From NCBI GenBank assembly GCA_034769895.1, contig CM068368.1:687037877-687101876 (forward strand): a DNA stretch of 64,000 bases, in the 5' to 3' direction. Under the pieces are notes generated by a model. The model searched no databases. It was not told the DNA's origin and saw only the letters and a program-made list of their open reading frames with translations. Positions 12,747 through 22,725 of this stretch are shown here, one piece after another (within the stretch, counting starts at the first letter, position 1; every line of letters begins with the position of its first letter). Source of the DNA: Magicicada septendecula. Its lineage: Eukaryota > Arthropoda > Insecta > Hemiptera > Cicadidae. Made by a program: the position numbers and the translations under genes.

Positions 12747-13964
12747 ACGAGTGGAAGAACATCTCGTTCATGCTATAGGGTTCAGTTTAAATTATCCGTA
12801 ACAAAATTCGCAAAAGAAAATGGTAATCGCGCCGCATCGTGTAAATTTGATGTAGGGGAATCTAATGTTCGGGAGTGGAAAAACCAAGAAGTGTTACTAC
12901 TCAAAATCGGTGATCTTTTCGTGGTAAAAAAGCTGATTTTCCAAACGCAGAAAGCATTCGTCGAGTTTATAAAAGAAAAATGGAGTGGGGCTTTCGCCGT
13001 TAAAACTGAAATGGTACCGATTGAAACTAGGAAAATCGCTCAACGTCTAGAAATATACAATACGCAATTTCGTGCCAGTCTTGGTTGGTGTGTAAGGTTT
13101 CTTCGCAGACACGGTCTTTCGATCCGAAGAGGATCTACTCTTGCTCAATGTTTACCTCAGGAGTACGAAAATAAAATTATCGAGTTTCATCGATTTACTG
13201 TACAAACGAAGCGTAGGAACAACTTTCATTTGTGTCAAATCGGGAATGCTGATCAGCGTCCTGTCTTTTGGGATATGCCAGTGGCTACGAACTGATGAAA
13301 CGGTGCCAAATTCAAATCAACAGGATACGAAAAACAAAAGTGCACAGTTATGCTATCGATTACAGCAGACCTACACGAGTTACCTCTATGTGGTGGTTGT
13401 AAAGAGAAAACGTTTGCCTAAACAAAAATGTCCACGCGGTGTAATCGTTCGCGTCCATGAGAAAGGGTAGATGGAAGGAAAGCTTGTTTTAAAGTGGATT
13501 TATACAGTTTGTAACCGAAGGCCTGGTGCTCTCTCAGACTTGTTAATTTTGGGCAGCTTCAAAGCGCATTTGACGGACCAAGTAAAAGCAAGGCTTCAAG
13601 AAACAAAAACAGTTTTGGCAGTGGTTCCTGGTAGCTTAACATCCGTAATTCAACCTTCAGATGTGTCTGTTTATAAAGTTTTTAAGGGCAATTTTAGAAA
13701 ACTTTATACAATGGATGTGCGATGGTGACCATGCATACACACCATCTGGAAAATTGAAAAGGCCTCCAGTTTCACTCGTATTAGAATGGATCGTAAACGC
13801 CTGGAAAGCAATAAAGTGTGAAACAGTTATTCAAAGTTTTAAGGAATGTGGTATTTCGAACAAGCTGGATGATACCGAAGATTGTGCGCTATTGGGATGA
13901 CAGTGCATCAGAAGAGCAGAGTAATGCAATACTGCCTTCTTCAGAAGCAGATGAAGAAAACTAA
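12747..13964 (+). pseudogene. Tigger/pogo-like transposase, degenerate
   Basis: The N-terminal helix-turn-helix region reads YRVQFKLSVTKFAKENGNRA (12774 on), then VREWKNQE. A CENP-B-type second DNA-binding region follows (GWCVRFLRRHGLSIRRGSTL, near 13083-13142). The DDE_1 core has IGNADQRPVFWDMP, carrying the first Asp, and VIQPSDVSVYKVFK, carrying a later Asp. At the second catalytic position the reading is LLILGSFKAHL, where this family normally has Asp. Frames change near 13290, 13690 and 13880. TAG at 13468-13470 sits where Trp is expected (EKG-stop-MEGKL). The likely start codon is ACG at 12747. It is inactive. Confidence 0.85.
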
Positions 13965-13997
13965 TAAGTACAAGTGTTATGTGAAAACTAAAATGAG

Positions 13998-14014
13998 TTT
14001 AATAATTCTGTTTT
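13998..14014. repeat. Left target duplication of nested Penelope-like insertion
   Basis: TTTAATAATTCTGTTTT, repeated exactly at 14215-14231. Confidence 0.85.
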
Positions 14015-14214
14015 AGTGGATGGTTAGTGAGGATCGGTCAGTAATAGAAATTTTAGCTATTTTGCGTCGACGTTTCAACAATATAATCCTGAAGATGACA
14101 ATAAATATTGTCGAAACGTCGACGCAAAATAGCTAAAATTTGTATTATTGACCGATCCTCACTAACCATCCACTAAAACATTCATTGATTGACGGCCACT
14201 AAAAAATTTAAGGA
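14015..14214 (+). mobile_element. Nested palindromic Penelope-like fragment
   Basis: A 200-bp insertion in the Tigger element lies between perfect 17-bp direct repeats. Its first half (AGTGGATGGTTAGTGAGG through GCGTCGACGTTTC) is the inverted copy of the second half. The right tail ends TTCATTGATTGACGGCCACT, matching the end of the Penelope-like sequences at 37681 and 38118. This is an inverted, truncated copy of the element's 3' terminal repeat, with no coding sequence. Confidence 0.8.
14089..14120 (+). ncRNA. Hammerhead ribozyme core in nested Penelope-like fragment
   Basis: CTGAAGA (CUGANGA consensus), one T, stem II GACAAT/ATTGTC with an AAAT loop, then GAAACGTC. Stem II is a perfect 6 bp. 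Stem I beside the core is short (TC/GA). The ACGT stem III without a loop matches the minimal type I hammerheads described in Penelope-like elements, which are thought to work as dimers. A partial mirror (GACGTTTC) lies at 14069-14076. Confidence 0.65.
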
Positions 14215-14231
14215 TTTAATAATTCTGTTTT
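14215..14231. repeat. Right target duplication of nested Penelope-like insertion
   Basis: TTTAATAATTCTGTTTT, identical to 13998-14014. Confidence 0.85.
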
Positions 14232-14434
14232 GTTTTTACAAATAAAAAAGCATGGTAAGTACTTTTTTCTATTACTTTGTATAAAACACTTTTTCGCACA
14301 GCATATTTAATATTTAAAACAATATATACTTTTCTACGTTATAATAAATTTTTTCTGTGAAATATTCCGATAAAATTGGGGATACACGCGAAAATAGAGT
14401 ATATCATGAATGGCAAGTAAGTAGGTAAGTTTTT

Positions 14435-14435
<1 letters not shown>

Positions 14436-14470
<35 letters not shown>
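14436..14470. repeat. (GT)n(GA)n microsatellite
   Basis: About seven GT units followed by ten GA units. Confidence 0.95.
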
Positions 14471-14920
14471 CAATTAGAATGACTAACACATTCCTACGTT
14501 TTAAACACATTAGAATACACTATACGTTTTAATTTCGGCATTTTTTTCTTATTAGAGTAAGAATAAATAGGCCTCTATTACAAAAAAATATCTCAAGATT
14601 ATCCTGTTTATGTCGCTGTCGCTTGAATTAACCACGAACACAAGAATACGTTACGTTCTGGTGTCGTTACACAAACAACTCTGGGAACGCCTGAAGCAAC
14701 AACATGTACGCTACTCAACACATAAATTACATTATGAATTTCATTAATAAGTTGTATCCAAGGACATCAACTATCAGTGAAATTTTTCAACGGTTGAAAA
14801 ATATGTACCTAACAACTTTCCGTCCCGCACGTCGTCTCTCACTGGGCAGGCTTACTGTAAAGCCCTGATGCCAAGCATTTTGCTTAACCTTCTTTACCTT
14901 TAGAGTATTAGTAAACTAGC
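14471..14920. other. No recognisable gene
   Basis: Unremarkable sequence between a microsatellite and the next retroelement. Confidence 0.4.
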
Positions 14921-15402
14921 TGTTACCCGCTGCTTCGCACGCGAATATTTGACTTTTAATAAGTATTTTAATATAATTTTTATTGTCTATGTCTATATGG
15001 CGTTCTGTCAGCTCGTATAACAATTTTGTACTCATTAGTCAAATTCTCTCTAAAGCTGTTTTCAACATTTGTACTATTTTAATTTGTACTATATTATTAT
15101 GTTGGTGCAACAGCCTTTGGGGACTTAAAAGTACCCGTTCATAAAGCCTTTGAAGATATACAGTACCTGTTAAATCAAAAACGCTAAATTCTTTATTTTA
15201 GGTGTTACTGTGTTATAAGCATTGCATAACACATTAAACGTTATGTTTTCCTCAAACATGGCTTTTATTTATTTCAGCAGTAAAATAAAAACCAAAAACC
15301 GTTGTAACCTAACCTCACAAATGAAAACAACACGTATTTTCGCTTTGCATTCAGTAATAGGACAATTTACAATTAGTACACTCTTCTTTTCCACATCGTA
15401 AT

Positions 15403-15552
15403 ATATCGATACAATCGCATATTATATAAAACATCGAAAATGTACTGCAGGAATGGATAAATGTACAGTTCCGATGCCGCTAAATAGCTTTTGTTTATTT
15501 ACTTCTTACTATGGTAATTAATTCTGGTCTCCATGGTTTTGTTGATATCTTT
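15403..15552 (+). repeat. Internal direct repeat, copy 1
   Basis: Contains ATCGATACAATCGCATATTA, then ACAGTTCCGATGCCGCTAAA, then GGTAATTAATTCTGGTCTCC. It is repeated at 15681-15823 with scattered differences. Confidence 0.85.
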
Positions 15553-15680
15553 AGTAGTAGTATTTAATATCTTTCATTACTTATTCATTGCATATCTGAA
15601 ATACGTATAAACATAAATTTTACAATTGTTTAAGACAATTACAAAATATATAGACGTATATGTATACAAAATTACAAAAT

Positions 15681-15823
15681 ATATCGATACAATAGCATAT
15701 TAAAAACATTAAAAACTGCAGGAACGGATAAAGGTACAGTTCCGATGTCGCTAAATATCATTTGTTTATTTACTTGTTACTATGGTAATTAATTCTGGTC
15801 TCCATGGTGATGTTGACATCTTA
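15681..15823 (+). repeat. Internal direct repeat, copy 2
   Basis: Direct copy of 15403-15552 about 278 bp downstream, with a few substitutions and a short deletion after the first third. Confidence 0.85.
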
Positions 15824-16004
15824 ATACACGTTAACGAAAAGGCATAATTAAAAGGGCCTAAATCGTGCAAACGGGGCAAAATATCAAATTCCAAGTTAGA
15901 CAATATTTTTCCCCTTGTGTCAAAGGTTACCTGTGCAAAATTTGGTGGCAACGGTGTAACGGTATGGATTTGTATTCAGTACCCATAAATCCTCAGGTTT
16001 TGAG

Positions 16005-16005
<1 letters not shown>

Positions 16006-16048
<43 letters not shown>
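16006..16048. repeat. (TA)n microsatellite, retroelement tail
   Basis: About 21 TA units directly after TTTTGAGT. Confidence 0.95.
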
Positions 16049-16050
<2 letters not shown>

Positions 16051-18071
16051 TACACTTCTATGCGTTATTGTAATGTAATGTTGTGTGTGAGTACCCACCT
16101 GCTGTCTGATCTTGCAGATTCTTCCGACTAGGGCGTGTGGATTTTGGATTTGAAGTTCGCAAGCTAGTAATCTCAAATTATTACAACAACACAGATAATG
16201 GGTTACTTTAAAGGGGGAGAGTTTTGTGAGACTGGTAGGCTTTATCGTACAACAATAAAACACTGTTATATGGGGTAATAAAACGTTGTTTATTACACCA
16301 ACAACACACAAAAATAGATTGGTTATAATCTTATGAATTTTCTTATAGTCTATACAACGAATCGATGTTTTTCGATTGTTTAATAGTTGAAAGAAACTGA
16401 ACTCGTTCTTTGCGAGTTAATTACAATTTAAATTTGACTTTATTAATTGATTTGAATTTAATTAAATTTATTTAATTAAATTGATTCTAAATGTTCATGA
16501 AACAAAATATAAAACTCTAAAATTAATTTGAATAATTAGTTAAAATAAATTAGACGTGACAGTCTAGTTCACGTTATTTCATTTCTAGTGATTCTATTTC
16601 TGATCTACTGCAGTATGATCTAAGATTAGATTGTCAGTTAAGATTTGTATAGCGCTTTTATACTACCTCTATTTCTTAACTCTAACTTACTAAAGCCTTA
16701 AACTGCTATACAGATTATCACAACGAATTTACTTTTTAATTACTAGAGTCTTTGCTTTTTGTTTGGCACCTGAATTATTTGAATTACAATGTTTTAATTG
16801 AAAAATAGAAAATTTGATCTGAAAAATAAATAAATAGATTTTGCTTTCCTGTTATTGAAGAGGATGTCGTTCCGATTTCTCCCTCGTCGATTCGAGTCCT
16901 TGGTTAGAGAAAGTAATCTGCTTAGAACTGCTGGATTCGGTCGTGGAGTTCAAAATTCGGCAACACTCTGCTTCCTTGCTGTTTGTGAATATTTTAACGT
17001 CTGCTGTTGTCTGCTGGAACCGCTTGCTGTCCCTCGTCGATTCGCACGTTGCACGTCAGCATGTGTGTGTGTGTGCTTCGTTCGGGCGGTCGCTCTGCTC
17101 GTCAGCTGTTAACCAATGATTTAGACGGCCTCTCTGCTGTATTCTTGAAGTCTGGTCTTGAAGTCTGGTGGATCTCTTGCGTGCTTATGACTAACTGGTA
17201 GTACACAATAAGCTTGGTTGATGTCTTGAAGAGTATCTCGCCTTTACGTAGCAATTACGAGCTACACAGATGATCTGTAGTTAGTGTGTTCGTAATTGCG
17301 TGTGTGTTGACCACGTAGAGTCTTCTTGTTGATCTTCACCGCTTTGGCTACTAGACGATCGAAGGACTACGTCTTAACTTCGTGAGTACTGACAGAAGAG
17401 TGAATTTTTCCACCAGAAAACATCGCACTGGCCGGGGCTGCATGAAATGATTTCATTGGTCGAAACACTCTCCCTACCACATAAAATTTAGAATTCCCTT
17501 AGTCCGTGAGAATGAAGTCTGGTTCCCACAGACGGAGAATAGAATTATTATCTAATAATTAATTATCCGGCGGAACCAGTTTGTCGCTAAGGATATCCTG
17601 TACTTATTTAATTTTGCAATAACTTGGTTGCAAATCAAGTTGTGTGAAATCTAAAATATACAATCTGTCACAAATTATTATCTTTACAATATACTAAAAT
17701 CTCTTTACTGTAACTCTATTTTAACAGAAGTTATTTAATTATTTTAATTAACTCTTACATTTGTTAATTATATTGCATCAAATTTGCACACGTCATTATT
17801 AATATCTCGGCAAACATTTTGGCTATGTTGGATTTCGCCTTTATTTATTAGTTTCCGAGATATTAATAATTAACAGTTTGGGTGTGGTCGCTTCCTTGTA
17901 CAGCGAACTGCTTACATAACGACCACGTGTGCGTTGCTTTACACAGCATTATTTTCAATGCTCTACATTCAAATGGAGTTTTAACTGTTAATTTTTATTT
18001 AAATATGGTTTCAGCATGCGGTAAACATATAACCCCAAATAGTTAATATTTGGTTCCGTTATAATATATAT
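16049..18071. other. Unclassified, possibly LTR-derived block
   Basis: Two kilobases between (TA)n and the gypsy element. A polypurine run AAAGGGGGAGAG at 16211-16222 is followed by TTTTGTGAGACTGG, which could be a polypurine tract before an LTR. No protein of known type was recognised. Sequence around 16860-17420 is richer in G and C than its surroundings. No firm call. Confidence 0.3.
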
Positions 18072-19790
18072 TGTAACATTACATAATCAGTGCCTAATAC
18101 TGAGTAAAATAAAGAAATACCAATTATTATTATTATTTTAAAAAACTAATAATAAAAGTCAGTAGGTACCCCATTCCCCAAGTCAGAAATGAATGATAGT
18201 TAAGTATCATGATATGAAATATTTGTATAATTTTTACACCAAACAATAAACACTTTAGCAATGAAAAAACAGTGTAATAAGTGTTACTACAGAAGTGCAG
18301 TGTATACAAAGTGCAACATAGTATGATATATATAAATTTAAAAAGACATCAATCACAAATTGTGATAAAGATGCAGAACTATTGTAATAAACAATAAGTT
18401 TAGTAGTAATTTATTTTGTTAGCCCACAAAGGCAATATCAATGTAAGTAAAATGTTATTTTGTTTATGTTTGAAGGATCCAGGGTTATGTAAGAAATTAA
18501 TCACTGCTAATTAGTATAAATTATAAAGAGATAGTGGAAGATAAAATAGGGCCTAGAGCAGTAATACATTTACAGAAGTAAAAGTCAGAAATAAACTAAG
18601 TTAAAAACCACTAAATTATAACATACAAGTATCCACGTTTATGTAAAAATATGAAGAAAAACATTATGTAAATTAAATGTAATTAGAGTTAAAATTTATA
18701 AAGGAGTATTTTTCCTAAAAAATGGAAGAATTATCTTAATACTAGCCTATTTACTAAAACTGTACCTAGGTTAGCCAATAAAAACTCATCAATTTCTTGG
18801 TTACTAAGAGTAACAGCGTTAACAAGATGGGAATTGTTAAATTTGATTTTCAAGAGGGTAGATGACAGGAATAATGTCCAGCAATTTTCAAAAAATATTA
18901 ACTACAGTTTGAACCAATCACTATTCAAAATTAATGAAACGATTCAGCATAAGAAACTACGTCTGAGACATCCATTGAAACACAATAATTGATGCGGGAA
19001 TATCCAAGAACATTGAAACATTGTCCAACCATCAGATCGCTTGAAAAATTTGAACTGTCATTACGTTGGTGAGAACGCCTACCTTAATAAACCAAAAAAC
19101 TACACGTCACCACCAAGTAACGATCACTAACATAATTCAATTTATAAGAAAACTTAGTGTGAACATTTTAAACTTTATTTATTTAACCCAAAACAGTAAA
19201 CACGTGGTTTCATTAGAAATCCACAGCAGCCATATTTCTTTTTTTGCCATCGGTATGCATCCGAGTAGTCTGCGCTCTGGCGTCTAAAAAACGAACTTAT
19301 TGAATCAGACTTCAAGAATAAAAATATTAATTATTGTAAAGTATGATACTCTTATCTACGCATTTCTGACTTTCTTACAGCTCAAAGAATCCCCAAATAA
19401 CCCTGAGATAAATAATTTATTAATTTTACTAATAACTACAATTGAATATATCTGTTGTGTTATAAAAAAAAACTTATATCGAAAACTGTTGTAATTTCGA
19501 TAATAGTCGATCTGAAAATCGATGAACTGGATGTAATAGTTTCCGGAAAATAAACCAATTTCAATCAATAAATACCTTTCTTTTAGGGAATTGACTTTGT
19601 ATTATTCTTTGTAGATAGCAGAATGTTACAGGAAACAGGTGAATAGCAGAGAAGAGTGCGAAAGTTACCTCAGACATCATAGCCTATGAAGAACAACAGC
19701 CAACATAACCTGTAACTGGTTATCAAATTGAAAACAGCTGATGCAACGCGCGTTTAAATAAAACGATTAAACAGTACACCAAGAGAGGAA

Positions 19791-19873
<83 letters not shown>

Positions 19874-20036
19874 ACAACTGAACTGTAATACCTGCAAGGA
19901 GATAAAAAACGGCAAAGGATACCGTGGTATATTTTTACTAAAAAATTACACAATAAATAAAAATAACACAGTCAGAGTATCAAATAGACGTAACAACAAC
20001 ATACAATAACACGTCGTAAGGCACGTTGTTATTACA
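18072..20036 (+). repeat. 5' LTR of gypsy element
   Basis: 1,965 bp, starting TGTAACATTACATAATC and ending GTTGTTATTACA. It is near-identical to 25425-27359 apart from small indels, a few substitutions and a much longer CT microsatellite. It should contain the promoter and polyadenylation signals, but no specific element was assigned. It is long for a Ty3/gypsy LTR. Confidence 0.92.
19793..19869. repeat. (CT)n microsatellite inside 5' LTR
   Basis: About 38 CT units. The matching position in the 3' LTR has about 10. Confidence 0.97.
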
Positions 20037-20038
20037 AA

Positions 20039-20056
20039 TGGCGCTCAACTTAAAGG
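20039..20056 (+). promoter_or_regulatory. Primer-binding-site-like motif
   Basis: TGGCGCTCAACTTAAAGG begins two bases after the LTR end, where a tRNA 3' end would pair to prime minus-strand DNA. The TGG start fits a CCA-ended tRNA. The tRNA identity was not determined. Confidence 0.7.
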
Positions 20057-20146
20057 GCTTAAATTAGGAAAGAATTTCGAAATATACGCAAATACTTAAT
20101 ATAACGAAAAACCTAATTTTTGTCGGCAACTGTAAGAAACTAAGAA

Positions 20147-21967
20147 ATGCATACCAGAGGCAGGCCAAAGAAGAGGGCAGAAGGCCCGGAGAAGGAAGAA
20201 GAGGGACAGGAACAAGAATAGATGTAGTCACGGACAGTGAAATGGAAAAACAGACAGGCGATAAAGAAGAAACCGAAGTAGTTATAGACACGGAAAAAGA
20301 GCAACAGGCGGGTGACAAAGCGGAAGCCAGAGGAGAACCAAATTGGCAAGAAATAATGAAATTTATGGCAGAACAAAGTAGACAAACTAACGAAAATCTA
20401 AGGAAAATGAATGAGGAAAATAAGGAAAACTCGAGGAAAGAAAATGAAACCTTGAGCGAAAAATTTGACAAGATACATGAAAATGTTAGGAAACAGGAGG
20501 AAAACTCAAGGAAACAAAACGAAACTTTTAGGGAACAAAACAAGCATACCAATGAGAAAATAGATAGTATTCAAGAAAGTTTAGTAAAGCAAATAATCGA
20601 AAAAATTGAAATCATTCATGGAGATATACGACAAACCATGAATGACCAAAACAACGAATTGAGAGAAACTATTAACGGACAAAGGGAAGATATGAACAAT
20701 AAATTTGAAGAAAATAATGAAAAATTAAAGCAAATTCATGAGAAGATTGAAATGGTCAGTAACACACTTAGCCAAAGAGTAGATGGATATAAGGAGGAAA
20801 CAGAAAAGCAAATAACAGAGACCAAACAGAGATTAGATAAAACCGAAGAAACCATCGGACAAATCAGAACAGAAATAGATGCCAGAATGGATCGAGATGA
20901 ACAAAGTAATCAAGTCCGAATAATGGCCATACAACAGGAAAATAAAGATCAATTGGACAGTATGAAGAGCGACATAGCCGGTAAAATAACCAATTTTAAT
21001 GACAAAATAGAACAGGTAAAAAACCAGGTAAATAATCAAGGGGAGAAAATAGAAAATTTACATCTCCAAGTAAACATACAAGTGGAGATAGATAGAATGA
21101 GTGTTAGACCAACATGTAACGCTCAACATACCATACAAGATAGTAGAGAAAGTGTGAACTTTCGGGACTATAGAAGGAACCCGCTAGAATTTTTAGAAAG
21201 AGTAGAAGAAATACTGAACCAATTGAAAGAAACCAGGTGGAATATGATCAAGGGCATCTTAGATGAGTGTTTTAAAAACATCACAGACAACTGGTGGACG
21301 GTCATTAGGAATTAAGTGTGTAATTACGATAAATTTAAACAGTTATTCAAACTGAAGTATTGGTCTGAATCCGTACAAAATATTATTTGAGACGATATCT
21401 GTCATGGGAGGTACGACAGCATTAAAGGACAGACACCTACGGCATACTTTTTAGGAAAAGTATGTGTGGCGAAGTATTTAGACCCGAAAATTCCAGAAGA
21501 GTGTCTTGTAACCAAAATAGCTTATCATTTTGATGAGAAGATTATCAGTGCTCGATTGAGTGGACAAATTAAAACTATCGGAGGTATGGAAGCTCTATCG
21601 GAGAATTATGAGCAGCAAGAATCTTATTACAGAAGAAGTAGATGGAGATCAGGAAATAGAGGATCGTAGGAATGAACAACCAAGAGACACTCGACAAAGA
21701 GTAAATTATGTAAGGTCAAATAATAATTATAACAATAATTATAATAATAGTCGATACCAAGGAAGACAGCGAAATTTCAATAATAGAAGATATCATAGCA
21801 ATTCATACCAGAGAGAGGAAGTTCCGGCAACAAGTAGAAGCGAAGAACATCAAAGATCCAGAAACAGTGAGGAAGAGAGAAGGCATTCACCTGAGCATCA
21901 ACCCAGGGAGAATGTTGAACAATCCCATAATAATGATGGAAGTCGGGGAAACGGGTACCAGCAGTGA
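20147..21967 (+). pseudogene. gag: gag (capsid/nucleocapsid polyprotein), frameshifted with stops
   Basis: It probably starts at ATG 20147 (MHTRGRPKKRAEG), stops at 20219, and continues in another frame through 21312. The middle is a long charged Lys/Glu/Asn-rich coiled coil (about 20380-21090), then a capsid-like part with NFRDYRRNPLEFLERVEEI. In-frame stops lie at 21313 (TAA) and 21388 (TGA), after which the capsid text resumes (YFLGKVCVAKYLDPKIPEEC). Near 21665 the frame shifts again into a basic Arg/Asn-rich tail (NNNYNNNYNNSRYQGRQRNF) ending at TGA 21965. No CCHC zinc knuckle is visible, so RNA binding may rest on the basic tail. It cannot make full-length Gag without repair. Confidence 0.85.
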
Positions 21968-21992
21968 GAAGAAGTGACAGCCCGTCACTGCT
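21946..21992 (+). promoter_or_regulatory. -1 ribosomal frameshift signal at gag-pol junction
   Basis: The heptamer GGGAAAC at 21946-21952 is in the correct phase of the gag-tail frame (G GGA AAC). After a 7-nt spacer an 8-bp perfect hairpin follows: AGCAGTGA (21960-21967) pairs with TCACTGCT (21985-21992). The gag stop TGA is 12 nt past the heptamer, inside the stem. The protease frame is open in the -1 phase from 21937. Heptamer, spacer and stem match classic retroviral gag-pro frameshift sites. An alternative stem AGTGAC/GTCACT could compete. Confidence 0.8.
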
Positions 21993-22725
21993 AGAGACCA
22001 CCGGGCACAGAATTTACCAAGGTCCTCAAAACAAATTAAAGGAACCAATTACAATTATCAGAAGCAATTATCTAAAAAATTTACAGGCGGAATTACTTGA
22101 AGAAAGAGCAATTGAAGAGGCACCATTAAATAATGATATAGTTTATATACAAGTAAAATTCAATGGAGTATTAGCAGAAGCTATGATTGACACGGGAGCA
22201 AATGTTTCAATTATTGACCAATTAGAGCTTGACAGAATTACAGAGTTAACCACCGAAAGAATACCTACATTACCAATTAACAACATGACAATTATTGGCG
22301 CCACCGGGAAACAAAATAAGACAATTAGAAAACAAGTATCTCTGAATGTTACCAACAGTGGAATAGGAATACCTATGGAATTTTTAGTAGCCAAAGGGTT
22401 ACCTTTTAGAATATTAATAGGGTGTGATATGCTACGACGACACACTGCAATTATAAATCTGGCCAGTGGTAAGGTTACACTGAGTACAGAAGAAGGTGAA
22501 TTATCGGCTGAGATAATTGGTTGCCAAAGTGCCCCTCAGTGTCTGAACTCATATTATATTAGGGAAAATAATAGGTTAACCATAGGTAAAAATAATAAAG
22601 TAACGGAGTCGGAGATGTGGCAGAGGAAGATAGAAGAGACAATGGAGTTTCAAGGTAGGCAGGCCCAGGAAACAATAAGTGTAGAAAAGTGTAGAAGAAA
22701 AACATCAACTCATAGAAATATATAA
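21964..22725 (+). pseudogene. pol: Retroelement aspartic protease (5' part of pol)
   Basis: The frame is open from 21937, so it is most likely entered by -1 frameshifting from gag and not by its own start. The active-site motif IDTGAN has its Asp codon at 22189, preceded by hydrophobic strands (YIQVKFNGVLAEAM). The second hallmark ILIGCDMLRRH is near 22415. Protease spacing and fold order fit Ty3/gypsy retropepsins. The frame ends at 22725 instead of running into reverse transcriptase, because a near-duplicate decamer at about 22679-22698 (AGTGTAGAAA, AGTGTAGAAG) shifts the phase by one. The protease domain itself looks intact. Confidence 0.85.

Larger units (their letters stand above)
12391..14399 (+). 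mobile_element. Tigger/pogo-like DNA transposon with TA target duplication
   Basis: The left terminus CCGTATTTTCTCGTGTAT is preceded by TA (12389-12390). The right terminus, read on the minus strand, is CTCTATTTTCGCGTGTAT, and TA follows at 14400-14401. The interior encodes a decayed CENP-B/DDE_1-type transposase in the orientation expected from the 5' end. The 2-kb length and TA target are typical of the Tigger group of Tc1/mariner-pogo elements. A Penelope-like fragment with its own target duplication is nested near the 3' end. Confidence 0.85.
14921..16048 (+). mobile_element. Non-autonomous retroelement with (TA)n tail
   Basis: The left end carries AACTAGCTGTTACCCGC followed by GCTTCGCACGCG, a phrase widespread at the start of short insect retroelements. 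The right end reads TTTTGAGTTATATATA and continues as a (TA)n tail to 16048. The preceding text (CAAAATTTGGTGGCAACGG) resembles the conserved 3' regions of those elements. No reverse transcriptase is present. An internal ~145-bp segment is duplicated (15403-15552 and 15681-15823). The family assignment is from memory of common motifs, not alignment. Confidence 0.5.

Noticed and set aside
19723..19953. Minus-strand open frame rich in Arg-Glu
   Set aside because: Created by the CT microsatellite inside the gypsy LTR.
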